Both the position numbers and the translations under genes were made by a program. 64,000 bases of DNA, taken from NCBI RefSeq assembly GCF_000711245.1, contig NZ_JOMH01000001.1, forward strand, positions 2,412,830-2,476,829, given 5' to 3'. Position 1 is the first letter of the stretch; the number at the start of each line of letters is the position of its first letter. Source of the DNA: Polycyclovorans algicola TG408. Its GTDB lineage: Bacteria > Pseudomonadota > Gammaproteobacteria > Nevskiales > Nevskiaceae. This document shows positions 36,423-44,868 of the stretch, in pieces. The notes beneath the pieces are model-generated. The model searched no databases and had not been told where the DNA came from. It was given only the letters and a program-made list of their open reading frames with translations.

Positions 36423-37205
36423 TCAGCGTCCGGTGTAGTGGGGTGCGCGCTTCTCGACGAACGAGGCACGGCCTTCGAGCGCGTCCTCGGTCGAGGCCAT
36501 GGGCGCAAACATCACCTGCGAATACTCGAGTGCATCGCGCAGGCTCATGTCGCGCATGGCGTTGAAGGTTTGTTTGCCGATGCGCACGGCGGTCGGCGAG
36601 GTGTTGAGAATGCGGCCCAGCAGCCAGGCTAGCTTTTCGTCCAGCTGGGCGCGCGGCACCACGTAATTGAGGATGCCCCAGTCCAGCCCTTCCTGCGCCG
36701 TGAACGGCTCGCCGGTGATGCAGATCTCCTGCAGCCGGCGCGGCGGAATCACCCGCATCATGTACGGCAGGATGGTCATCGGCGTCATGCCGATCTTCGA
36801 CTCGGGCGCGCCGAGGCGGATGTCGTCTGCGGCGATGGCCATGTCGCAGGCGCAGAGCAGGCCAAAGCCTCCCGCAAGCGCGTGGCCGTTGACCCGCGCA
36901 ATGATCGGCAGCGTGCAGTCCTGGATGCGCTTGAACAGCTCGACCATGTAGTGCTGCGGCCGCGAGTGGTCGAGACCGAAGGGGTTGCCGGTGGCACCTT
37001 TCGCCAGATCGCCGCCGGCGCAGAAGGCCTTGTCGCCGGTGCCGGTGAGCACGATGGCGCGGCAGTCACGGTCCGCCACGGCCTGGCCGATGCCATCGCC
37101 GATGGCGTGGATCACCGACTCATTGATCGCATTGCGCCGTTCCGGGCGGTTGAGGGTGATCCACAGCACCGCGTCGCGGTGTTCGATCAGGACGTCGTCA
37201 GACAT
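36423..37205 (-). CDS. atuE: Enoyl-CoA hydratase (AtuE-like)
   Basis: A 260-residue crotonase. Oxyanion-hole blocks are CAGGDLAKGA and VNGHALAGGFGLLCACDMAIA; the second region reads LGAPESKIGMTPMTI; the tail is EKRAPHYTGR. In the Pseudomonas atu pathway AtuE hydrates isohexenylglutaconyl-CoA, the product of the AtuCF carboxylase; the neighbourhood here supports the same role. The start at 37205 (MSDDVL) is preferred over an upstream ATG at 37322 that would cross an inverted repeat. First gene of the leftward operon. Confidence 0.87.
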   Translation of the reverse strand: MSDDVLIEHRDAVLWITLNRPERRNAINESVIHAIGDGIGQAVADRDCRAIVLTGTGDKAFCAGGDLAKGATGNPFGLDHSRPQHYMVELFKRIQDCTLPIIARVNGHALAGGFGLLCACDMAIAADDIRLGAPESKIGMTPMTILPYMMRVIPPRRLQEICITGEPFTAQEGLDWGILNYVVPRAQLDEKLAWLLGRILNTSPTAVRIGKQTFNAMRDMSLRDALEYSQVMFAPMASTEDALEGRASFVEKRAPHYTGR

Positions 37206-37314
37206 GTCGGGCTCGATGTGAGGGATGGCGTGAGCGTGACGCCGAGTTGGTGAGTCTGCCTCACCCGAATGCGCGAGGGATAGCAGGGCGGGGTCGAGGG
37301 TCGAGAAATCAAAG

Positions 37315-37425
37315 GCTTTCAACGCAAAGGCGCAAAGGGAAAAAGCAAGGACGCAAAGATGAAATATGGGTTTTTGCGGGGCGAAGAACTGACCCTTGGT
37401 TTCTTTGCGCCTTTGCGTTGAAAGC
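37315..37425. repeat. Long inverted repeat in intergenic region
   Basis: A perfect 23-bp inverted repeat (37315-37337 with 37403-37425), core gcaaaggcgcaaag, around a 65-bp loop with a related gcaaggacgcaaag unit. It lies in the 320-bp gap between the divergent hydratase and SDR genes. It could form a strong hairpin in RNA or a cruciform. The rest of the gap shows no gene. Confidence 0.9.
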
Positions 37426-37525
37426 TGTTCGCGTTTTGGCTTCCGTGGTCCGGCTCCACCATTCGGTCGACTTCTCGGTTGGGTTTCTGTGCTGAAGTGC
37501 CTGCTCTATTCATTGGAGCGATCTC

Positions 37526-38380
37526 ATGTCATCCGCAGCCCGTGTTGCCCTGATCACCGGTGCCACCAGCGGCATTGGCCGCGAAACTGCGCGCGCCGTG
37601 GCGGCCAGCGGCATGACGGTGTACCTGGTGTGCCGCAACCCCGCCAAGGGCGAGGCGCTGCATCGTGAACTGGTGGCCCACGCCGGGCACGAGCGGGTCT
37701 ACGTGCTGCTCGGCGATCTGTCGCGCCAGGCCGACGTGCACGCCGTGGCCGATGCCTTTCTCGCCACCGGCCTGCCGCTGCACCTGCTGATCAACAATGC
37801 CGGCATCGTCAACGACACCTGGCGCGAGACCGAGGACGGCATCGAGGAAACCTTTGCGGTCAACCATCTGGCCTATTTTCTGCTCACCGAGCGCCTGCGC
37901 GAACGGCTCGTCGCCAGCGCCCCGGCGCGCATTGTCAGCGTCGCCTCCAATGCCCACGCGTTCGTCAAGGGCGTCGATTTTGACGACCTTGAATACCGGA
38001 CCCGCCGCTACCGCACGCTGGCGGTGTACAGCCAATCCAAGCTTTGCAACATCCTCTGGACGCGCGAACTGGCGCGCCAGTTGCAAGGCACCGGCGTGAC
38101 CGCCAACTGCGTGCACCCGGGCGCCGTCGGTACCGGGCTGGCGTCACAGAACGGCGGCTACGCACGACTGGTGATGGCGATGCTCAAACCCTTTTTCCGC
38201 AGTCCGGGTAAGGGCGCGACGGCGTCCATCCACTTTGCGTTGTCGCCCGAGGTGGAAGGCGTTACCGGGCAATACGGCGTGGACCGCAAGGTGGTCAAAC
38301 CGAAACGCTGGGCGCAGGACGACGACGCGGCCCGGCGCCTGTGGGCGGTCAGCGCGCAGATGACCGGGCGCGGCGGCTGA
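37526..38380 (+). CDS. Short-chain dehydrogenase/reductase (retinol dehydrogenase-like)
   Basis: A 284-residue SDR. The cofactor motif is VALITGATSGIGRETARAV (TGxxxGIG), the structural motif is LLINNAGIV, and the catalytic Ser-Tyr-Lys are in RIVSVASNAH and LAVYSQSKLCNIL. The pattern after the Tyr (SKLCNILWTRELARQL) is that of retinol dehydrogenase-like members. It probably interconverts an alcohol and aldehyde or ketone with NAD(P)H. It is divergent from the atu-like operon and could serve the alcohol oxidation step, as AtuB or AtuG do in Pseudomonas; this is an inference. Confidence 0.9.
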   Translation: MSSAARVALITGATSGIGRETARAVAASGMTVYLVCRNPAKGEALHRELVAHAGHERVYVLLGDLSRQADVHAVADAFLATGLPLHLLINNAGIVNDTWRETEDGIEETFAVNHLAYFLLTERLRERLVASAPARIVSVASNAHAFVKGVDFDDLEYRTRRYRTLAVYSQSKLCNILWTRELARQLQGTGVTANCVHPGAVGTGLASQNGGYARLVMAMLKPFFRSPGKGATASIHFALSPEVEGVTGQYGVDRKVVKPKRWAQDDDAARRLWAVSAQMTGRGG

Positions 38381-38382
38381 CC

Positions 38383-39375
38383 ATGATGCTGATGTCCGGT
38401 GACGCCCTGCAGGCCATGGCGATGGCGGGCGAGCGGCTGTCGGTGCTCGACGGCCATCCGGCGCTGCTGGTGGACCTCGACGTCGGAATGACCGATACGA
38501 TGCACCCGGCCGTGCTGCCATGGCTGCGCCAGCTTGGCTGTCCGGTGATTGGCGTTGGCACGGCGCAGGCCGCTCTGTCTGAAGCGGTCGATGTGCGGGT
38601 CGGCACCGTTGCCGAGGCCACGCGGCTGGCGCAGGGCATTGCGGCAACGCCATTGGCGGCACTGGTGCTGGTGCAAGTGTTGCGGCAGATCGAAACGCTG
38701 GATCTGCCCGCCGCGTTGTTTGCGGAATCGCTGGCGTATTCGACCTTGCAGGCAGGGCCCGAGCATCGGCGCTGGTTGGCGAGTCGACCTGCGTCGGCGC
38801 CGCCGCCGGCCGTGGATTCCGGGCCGGCGGTGGTGCTCGAAGCGGACGATGCCGGCTGCACGCTGTGGCTGAACCGGCCATCACACCGCAATGCCATGTC
38901 GGTGGAGATGCGCGACGCGCTGCTCACCGAGCTGGAGCGGCTGCTGGCGGACCCGGCGCGCCCGGCAGTGCGCATCGCCGGTCGCGGGCGGTGCTTTTCC
39001 ACCGGCGGTGAACTCAGCGAGTTTGGCACCGCGCCAGACCCGGCCACCGCGCACCTGGTGCGCAGCGTCGCGTTGCCGGGGCGACGGCTGGCGCAGATGG
39101 CCGACCGGGTCACGGTGATGGTGCACGGTGCCTGCATCGGCTCGGGCATCGAGTTTCCGGCATTTGCCGGGCGTGTCGAGGCGCGCCGAGACGCGTGGTT
39201 TCAGTTGCCGGAACGGGCCATGGGCCTGATTCCCGGTGCGGGTGGCTGCGTCAGCATCAGCCGCCGCATCGGCCGCCAGCACACCGCGTGGTGGGTGCTC
39301 AGCGGCCAGCGCATCAACGCCGCGACGGCCTTGGAGTGGGGGTTGGTGGATGCCCTCATTCCCCAGCGAATTTAG
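38383..39375 (+). CDS. Enoyl-CoA hydratase/isomerase homologue with N-terminal extension
   Basis: A 330-residue protein. The C-terminal 190 residues are a crotonase fold (WLNRPSHRNAMSVEMRDALL, RCFSTGGELSEFGTAPDP, VMVHGACIGSGIEFPAFAG, LPERAMGLIPGAGGCVSI). The first 140 residues have no family I recognise and include an acidic, small-residue-rich stretch (VDLDVGMTDTMHPAVLPW). The start lies 2 bases after the SDR stop, so the two are co-translated. The fold suggests CoA-ester chemistry; the substrate and the role of the extension are unknown. It ends just before REP copy 6. Confidence 0.78.
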   Translation: MMLMSGDALQAMAMAGERLSVLDGHPALLVDLDVGMTDTMHPAVLPWLRQLGCPVIGVGTAQAALSEAVDVRVGTVAEATRLAQGIAATPLAALVLVQVLRQIETLDLPAALFAESLAYSTLQAGPEHRRWLASRPASAPPPAVDSGPAVVLEADDAGCTLWLNRPSHRNAMSVEMRDALLTELERLLADPARPAVRIAGRGRCFSTGGELSEFGTAPDPATAHLVRSVALPGRRLAQMADRVTVMVHGACIGSGIEFPAFAGRVEARRDAWFQLPERAMGLIPGAGGCVSISRRIGRQHTAWWVLSGQRINAATALEWGLVDALIPQRI

Positions 39376-39400
39376 GCTGGCGAATGATCGCGCGCTGGCA

Positions 39401-39544
39401 CCCCTCTCCCGCTTGCGGGAGAGGGGCAGGGGGAGAGGGCGGCACCCGAAGGGGGCCAGGAAGCGTCGGCTAAGTTCCCCGCGTCTGCGACGCGCCCTCT
39501 CCCGGCCCTGCGGGCCACCCTCTCCCGCAAGCGGGCGAGGGGAG
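39401..39544. repeat. REP/BIME palindromic repeat copy 6
   Basis: A 144-bp element with the same inverted ends as copy 5, in the opposite orientation. It occupies most of the 335-bp gap between the hydratase homologue and the P450 gene; the rest (39545-39710) shows no gene. Confidence 0.9.
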
Positions 39545-39710
39545 AAGGCGGCCAGAGCGTCTGGTTTGCGCGCTTGAACACACGGCCCCCTGTCATCCGA
39601 GTGCGTTTCGGCGCGCCGCTCCAGCAACGCCAAAACTCGCCCGATTGCATGAGTCGCCGGCAAAACCCGCTGCGTATGCTCGAAGCACACCCGAGATTTC
39701 AGGATGCACG

Positions 39711-41087
39711 ATGAGCGCTGTCATTGATGCCCCCGTTGCCAAAGAGCCGCCGCTGGTACGCGGCCTGCCGCTGCTGGGTAATACGCTGCAGATGGCCAAG
39801 GATCCGACGCGCTTCTTCGTCGATTGCTACCGCGAATACGGCCCGGTCAGCCGGGTCAAGATTCTTGGCAAGGAGTACGTGCTGATCAGCGGCATCGAAG
39901 CGGCCACGTTCATGGGCACCCGCGAAGGCAAGGACTGCCTGCGCTCCAAGGAGTTCTGGGAAGGCCTGGTCAACGAGTACGGCGCGAAGCGCGTACTGAC
40001 CGGTGAAGACGGCGAGTCGCACAAACAACTGCGCGACGTGATGCGCCACGGCTATTCCAAGGAATCGATCAAGGGCCGCTACAACGAGTTGGTCAGCATT
40101 ACCGACGGCTGCTTCGAGCGCGACTGGCCGGTCGGCACCTCGGTCAACGTGCTGCCCGCCATGCAGTACATGGTGGTCGATCAGCTCGGCACCATCCTCA
40201 CTGGCGCCGCGCCGCTGGAATACGTGGCCGACATCCGCACGGCGATTCTGTACATCCTCAACGTGCTGGTCACCCGCCAGCGGCCGAAAATCCTGTTGCA
40301 GCGGCCCGAGTATAAGAAGGCCAAGGCGCGTGTCGTCGAGCTGGGCAACAACATGATCAACGACTGGCTGGCGCGCTATCGCCGCGACGGTGAAAAGCCG
40401 GCCGACCAGAAAAATCTCATCGACAACATCATGGAAGCCCACGTCAACCAGCCCGACGTGATGCCCGCCAGCGACTTGGTGGTGACCATCACCGGTCCTT
40501 ACGTGGCGGGCCTCGATACCGTGGCCAACACCACCGCTGCCATCACCTACACCGTGCTCAAGCACCCCGAGGTCAAGCGGCGTGTGCTGGAAGAGGTGGA
40601 CGCGCTGTTTGCCGATGGCGAGATCAGCGAAGACCACCTGCTGCAACGCATTCCGGCCCTGCAGGGCGCGATCATGGAAACCATGCGCCTCTATCCCATT
40701 GCCGTGGCACAGATGCGCACCGCCAACAAGGACTTCGTGTTTGCCGGGCACCAAATTCGGGAAGGGCAGATGCTCTATGTCGGCACCTCGGTGCCGCACT
40801 TCATGGAAGAGTGCTACCCCGACCCGTTCACGTTCGACATCGACCGCTACACCAAGGAGCGCGCCGAGCACATGAAGCCCGGCGCCTATTCACCCTACGG
40901 TCGTGGCCCGCACACCTGCCTCGGCAAGAGCCTCGCGGAAATCCAGATTGCGCTGTCGATGGCGCGCCTGTTCTACAAGATGGACCTGGAACTGGACCCG
41001 CCGGGCTACGAGCTGAAGACCAAGACCGCGCCGACGCCCGGGCCCGCGACCAGCTTCAAGGTGCGGGTGAAAGGGTATCGGCACTAG
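39711..41087 (+). CDS. Cytochrome P450
   Basis: A 458-residue soluble P450. The haem-binding loop is YSPYGRGPHTCLGKSL with Cys403; the K-helix ExxR is ETMR at 323-326; the I-helix is GPYVAGLDTVANTTAAI, where Val replaces the second Thr of the usual AGxDTT motif. The N-terminus PLVRGLPLLGNTLQMAKDPTRFF shows the proline-rich hinge and no membrane anchor. It inserts one oxygen atom into a lipophilic substrate with electrons from a ferredoxin system that is not encoded here. The sequence style resembles the CYP51-like clan; the subfamily cannot be set by eye. Confidence 0.93.
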   Translation: MSAVIDAPVAKEPPLVRGLPLLGNTLQMAKDPTRFFVDCYREYGPVSRVKILGKEYVLISGIEAATFMGTREGKDCLRSKEFWEGLVNEYGAKRVLTGEDGESHKQLRDVMRHGYSKESIKGRYNELVSITDGCFERDWPVGTSVNVLPAMQYMVVDQLGTILTGAAPLEYVADIRTAILYILNVLVTRQRPKILLQRPEYKKAKARVVELGNNMINDWLARYRRDGEKPADQKNLIDNIMEAHVNQPDVMPASDLVVTITGPYVAGLDTVANTTAAITYTVLKHPEVKRRVLEEVDALFADGEISEDHLLQRIPALQGAIMETMRLYPIAVAQMRTANKDFVFAGHQIREGQMLYVGTSVPHFMEECYPDPFTFDIDRYTKERAEHMKPGAYSPYGRGPHTCLGKSLAEIQIALSMARLFYKMDLELDPPGYELKTKTAPTPGPATSFKVRVKGYRH

Positions 41088-41246
41088 TGTCCTGAGTCAG
41101 CAAGTCGCATGCGAACTCGCCGGCCTTTTTCGCGCCGGCCCGCGTTGCCCCTCATGGTCATCGTTCGACAATGACGCTTGATCGCGCCTTGCCAGTCACG
41201 AAAAAATTCTCGGTGATTTCTTCAAGGAATCTCTGACTCAGGACAC
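41087..41246. repeat. 160-bp stretch bounded by 14-bp perfect inverted repeats
   Basis: GTGTCCTGAGTCAG (41087-41100) and its exact reverse complement (41233-41246) bracket a non-coding stretch. Inside is a GCCGGC hairpin with a T-run (about 41114-41135) that may terminate the P450 transcript. The left repeat starts on the last base of the P450 stop codon. It could be a mini-element or a large hairpin. Confidence 0.65.
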
Positions 41247-41248
41247 GA

Positions 41249-41313
41249 GTGCAGCGCTTCCAACAATTTATTCGTTCTGGCGGCGCGATCGCGCTTTGTT
41301 GTAAGCGCTGCAC
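41249..41313. repeat. Second attC-like/MITE-like repeat (short form)
   Basis: The left 40 bases match the element at 5646 with two or three differences (gtgcagcgcttccaacaatt, then tattcgttctgg). The right end CGCTTTGTTGTAAGCGCTGCAC matches its right end. Core-like sites are TTCCAAC (41258) and GTTGTAA (41298). The middle is much shorter. From 41314 to 41480 I see only a GC-rich hairpin (about 41384-41411, ccccgaagcc/ggctttgggg). Confidence 0.65.
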
Positions 41314-41492
41314 CAGCGACGCACGCCAGACCGATGCAGGGGATGTCGTAAACCCCCGCGTACCCAGTGTCATCAAAGATCAGGCCCCGAAGCCCGAGTC
41401 GGCTTTGGGGCGTTCGGTGTGTGAGTTTGAACCCGATAACTGGTCATAAAGACAGTCACCCTTGATCTGAATTGTTTCATTTTTATTAACGC

Positions 41493-41521
41493 TTGATTAT
41501 TTTATGAATGATGTTCAGAAT
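41493..41521 (+). promoter_or_regulatory. Probable promoter of the efflux operon
   Basis: TTGATT (41493-41498) and CAGAAT (41516-41521) are spaced by 17 bp in an AT-rich stretch ahead of the TetR start at 41552. The -10 match is only 4 of 6, so this is tentative. Confidence 0.4.
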
Positions 41522-41551
41522 CGCGTCGTTCAGTCAGGGTGAGCGGTCTTC

Positions 41552-42283
41552 ATGGGGATCAAGGAGCGTCGACAGCGGGAGTTTCTCGACCGCGAAAAGG
41601 TGTTTCTCGACGCCGCCCGTGACCTCATTCGCGACGAGGGCCTGTTGGGCTTTCAGATGGCGCGACTGGCCGAGCTTTGCGAATACTCGGTCGGTACGCT
41701 GTATCAGCATTTCGGCAGCAAAGAGGATTTGCTGGTTGCCCTCACCACGGCCACGGCCACCGAGCACGTGAGCCTTTTTGCGCGGGTGGCCGATTGGCAG
41801 GCGCCGAGTCGCGAGCGGCTGTTTGCCATCGCCGTGGCCGACAGCATTTTCGTGCAGCGCAATCCCGAATACTTCCGTATCGCCCAATACACTTTCTGTG
41901 AAGTGGTTTGGGGCGCCGCGTCGCCGGCGCGGCGCGCCGAATTTATGGCGCAAACCGCCGAGCCGATCAGTGACATCGTCAACGGCATCATTGCCGACGC
42001 GGTGGCGGGTGGCGACCTGTTGCTGGGCGGCCTCACTGAAGAGTCGCTGGCCGTCGGCTTTTGGGCACTGACCTGTGGCGTGCACGATCTTGTGCATGCC
42101 GAGGGTGTGTGCGAAGCCTATCAATCCCAAGACCCTTATCGATTGCTGTGCCGGCACACCAACGTGATGCTCAACGGCTTTGGCTGGAAGCCGGTGGTGG
42201 ACCCGCATGACGAAGTGGCCCTTGACGCACTGATTCACCGTATCCAGAACGAGGTATTCCATGATCTTTGCGATCACGCCTGA
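41552..42283 (+). CDS. TetR-family regulator of the RND efflux operon
   Basis: A 243-residue TetR protein. The helix-turn-helix is LLGFQMARLAELCEYSVGTLY with QHFGSKEDLLVAL. The C-terminal domain is large and His/Asp-rich near the end. It is the first gene of the operon and its last 23 bases overlap the TolC-family gene. It is most likely the autoregulated local repressor of the pump, as is usual for such TetR-RND arrangements. The inducing ligand is unknown. Confidence 0.9.
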   Translation: MGIKERRQREFLDREKVFLDAARDLIRDEGLLGFQMARLAELCEYSVGTLYQHFGSKEDLLVALTTATATEHVSLFARVADWQAPSRERLFAIAVADSIFVQRNPEYFRIAQYTFCEVVWGAASPARRAEFMAQTAEPISDIVNGIIADAVAGGDLLLGGLTEESLAVGFWALTCGVHDLVHAEGVCEAYQSQDPYRLLCRHTNVMLNGFGWKPVVDPHDEVALDALIHRIQNEVFHDLCDHA

Positions 42284-43604
42284 GCGCGGCCGCACCTTTG
42301 GGTTGGCGCTTTTGCTGGCCAGCCTGACTGGGCCGGCCAGTGCCGCGATGTCGATTTACGAGGCCTTGCAGCGGGCGGCAGAACGTGACCCGACCTATCT
42401 CGCTGCCTTTGCGGCGCAGCGCGCCGATCGGGAGCTCGGTGAGCAGGATCGCGGCACTTTACGACCCACGCTGGACGCGTTCGGCGGGGCACAGCTCACC
42501 ACCAGCGATTCCGAGTTCGCCTTTGGTCAGGCACGGGAAAGCTACCCGTCGTGGACTGCATCACTTGAAGCCCGCCAGCCCCTGCTGCGCATGGACTGGG
42601 GCGTACGAGGTGATCGGGCCAATGCCAGCGAGGCACTGGCTGACGCGCTGTTTCGGCAGCAACAGATCGATTTTGTGGCGCGCGTGGCGGGACGCTACCT
42701 CGAGGCCCTAAACGCGCAGGACCAACTCGCACTGGTCGAGGCCGAAGGGCTCGCTGTGCGCGAGTCGCTCGAAGACACGCGCAAGCGTTATGAGGCTGAA
42801 CTGGTGCCCGGCCTTGACCTGCGTGAGGCTGAAGCGCGTGATGACCTGAGTCGCGCGCAGCGCATTGCCGCACAGGCCGCAGTCGATGACACCATCGACG
42901 CACTTGCAGAACTGACGGGGCCATTTGACCGGCCGCTGCCCAGCTTGAAGCAGGCCGCGTCGATGCCTGCGCTGCGAGCGGCGTCGGTTGACGGTTGGCT
43001 GGAAATTGCCGAAGAAAACAGCAGCGCGCTGGTCATTGCTGAGCGACAGGCCGAAATCACCGCGGCCGATGCCCGCAGCCGCAAGGCTGAATCGCAGCCG
43101 ATGGCTGATCTCGTCGCGACGCTGGTGCACAACGATTCGACCGAATATTCCATCGGCCAGCGCCAGAACGAGGCGCGCCTCGGGATCGAAGTGACGGTGC
43201 CAATCTACGGCGGTGGTGTCACCAGCAGCCGTTTTCGTGAGGCCACCGCACGCCACGACGAGGCCAAGTACGCGCTACGGGCGGCGCGTTTGGACCTGCA
43301 GCGTGAAATCGCGCGGCAGTTCCGCGACGTGGAGGTGGCACGTGCCAATACGGAAGCCTTTGGTCGGTCGCTGGTGTCGGCTCGCGCCGCACAGGCCGCG
43401 GTCGAGGCCGGTTACGACGCAGGCACCCGCACCATTACTGATGTGCTTGACGCGAAAAGTCGAACCGCGCAGGTACAGCGCGACCTCAACGGTGCGCGCT
43501 ACGACCTGCTCTCCAACATCCTCGTTCTGCAGTCCACGGCAGGCACCCTAACGGTCGAGCAGTTCATCGCCATCGACACCCTGTTCGAGCAGCCTGCGCA
43601 ATGA
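42261..43604 (+). CDS. TolC-family outer-membrane efflux protein
   Basis: A 447-residue outer-membrane channel. A signal peptide (LALLLASLTGPASAA) precedes the two OEP repeats: SIYEALQRAAERDPTYLAA and RYLEALNAQDQLALVEAE in the first, VTVPIYGGGVTSSRFREA and YDAGTRTITDVLDAKS in the second. These are the standard TolC helical motifs. It forms the trimeric exit duct for the adaptor and RND pump encoded next. Start 42261 overlaps the TetR gene; translation is probably coupled. Confidence 0.93.
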   Translation: MIFAITPERGRTFGLALLLASLTGPASAAMSIYEALQRAAERDPTYLAAFAAQRADRELGEQDRGTLRPTLDAFGGAQLTTSDSEFAFGQARESYPSWTASLEARQPLLRMDWGVRGDRANASEALADALFRQQQIDFVARVAGRYLEALNAQDQLALVEAEGLAVRESLEDTRKRYEAELVPGLDLREAEARDDLSRAQRIAAQAAVDDTIDALAELTGPFDRPLPSLKQAASMPALRAASVDGWLEIAEENSSALVIAERQAEITAADARSRKAESQPMADLVATLVHNDSTEYSIGQRQNEARLGIEVTVPIYGGGVTSSRFREATARHDEAKYALRAARLDLQREIARQFRDVEVARANTEAFGRSLVSARAAQAAVEAGYDAGTRTITDVLDAKSRTAQVQRDLNGARYDLLSNILVLQSTAGTLTVEQFIAIDTLFEQPAQ

Positions 43605-43632
43605 CGATTTCATCTTTCTTTAGAGAACACTC

Positions 43633-44766
43633 ATGACCACCAAACGCATGCTGATCATGCTCATCCTCACCGGCATCGTGTTCGGTGCCGTGTTCGGCAT
43701 GAAGTGGTTCGGCACCAAAATGATGAACGAGTATGTCGACAACATGCCGACGCCTACGGCAACGGTCTCGGCGGCAGCGGCGGAGGCCATGACCTGGCCC
43801 AATCAGTTGACGCCCATCGGCACGCTGGTGGCGGTCAATGGCGCCGACGTGACGGCGGAGGTCGGCGGTATCGTCACCGCGATCCACTTCGAGTCGGGCG
43901 ACGCGGTCAAGCGCGGTGACCGGCTGATTGATCTGGAGGCTGACGCCGAGCGCGCCGAACTCCAGCAGTTGCGCGCCCAGGCTGATCTGGCCGAGACCAA
44001 CCTGAAGCGTCGCCAGCGATTGTTCCAGCAGGAAGCGATCTCGAAGTCGGAACTGGACACGGTGACGGCCGAGTTTGACGCGGCCAAGGCGGCGGCGGTG
44101 GCGCAGGCCGCCCGGCTGGCACAGAAGGACATCCGCGCGCCGTTTGACGGCCGTTTGGGGGTGCGTCGGGTGGCTGTCGGGCAGTACCTGTCGCCGGGGA
44201 CGGCCATCGTCAACCTGCAGTCACTGGACCCGATCGACCTCGATTTCTCGCTTCCAGAACAGCACTTTGGCGATGTTGAGGCCGGCTTCGAGGTGGCGAT
44301 CAAAGTCGACGCCTGGCCTGAAGAAACGTTCAGCGGCAAGGTGTTGGCCATCGAGCCGCGCGTGGAAACCGCGACCCGCAACTTTTTGGTGCGCGCAAGG
44401 TTTCCTAACGGTGATGAGCGGCTGCGTCCGGGAATGTTCGGGCAGGTCATCCTGAGCCTGGAGGGTTCCCGTGACGTGCTGGCCGTTCCTCGAACGGCCA
44501 TCAACTACAGCTCTTATGGCACCTCGGTCTATGTGATCGAGCCAGTCGAAGATCCGCAGGAAGGCGAGGCCGAGAAGAAGGCCGTTCAGCGCTTTGTCAC
44601 CGTGGGCGACGCGCGCGGTGATTTCGTGGCGATTGTCGATGGGTTGAAGGAGGGCGATGAAGTCGCGACGTCGGGCCTGCTTAAGCTGCGTAACGGCCAG
44701 CCGGTCAAAATCGACTACGACCAGTCGCCCGATGCCGAGCTTGACCCTAACCCGGAACAAGGCTAG
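43633..44766 (+). CDS. RND efflux periplasmic adaptor (membrane fusion protein)
   Basis: A 377-residue adaptor. One N-terminal membrane segment (LIMLILTGIVFGAVFGM) without a lipobox anchors it. The lipoyl halves (IGTLVAVNGADVTAEVGGIV and DIRAPFDGRLGVRRVAVGQY) flank a helical hairpin (LQQLRAQADLAETNLKRRQRL). The beta-barrel part has VATRNFLVRAR-type sequence (ETATRNFLVRARFPNGDERL). It is of the MexA/MdtA type linking pump and TolC channel. The gene lies 28 bp after the channel gene. Confidence 0.94.
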   Translation: MTTKRMLIMLILTGIVFGAVFGMKWFGTKMMNEYVDNMPTPTATVSAAAAEAMTWPNQLTPIGTLVAVNGADVTAEVGGIVTAIHFESGDAVKRGDRLIDLEADAERAELQQLRAQADLAETNLKRRQRLFQQEAISKSELDTVTAEFDAAKAAAVAQAARLAQKDIRAPFDGRLGVRRVAVGQYLSPGTAIVNLQSLDPIDLDFSLPEQHFGDVEAGFEVAIKVDAWPEETFSGKVLAIEPRVETATRNFLVRARFPNGDERLRPGMFGQVILSLEGSRDVLAVPRTAINYSSYGTSVYVIEPVEDPQEGEAEKKAVQRFVTVGDARGDFVAIVDGLKEGDEVATSGLLKLRNGQPVKIDYDQSPDAELDPNPEQG

Positions 44767-44868
44767 TGGACCGCGCCCATTTAAACGGCCTTGGCACTGC
44801 TTCGGCTTTCACCATCGTCGCGGTTGCGACGGTGGCTCGTCACGTTGCTTAGCGACAGATAGGTCCTT

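Noticed and set aside
34834-36438. 534-codon plus-strand frame opposite AtuA
   Set aside because: AtuA motifs are clear on the minus strand; this frame is a shadow.
31191-39544. Palindromic repeats considered as a CRISPR array
   Set aside because: Copies are scattered over 8 kb and variable, with no regular spacers; they are REP/BIME elements.
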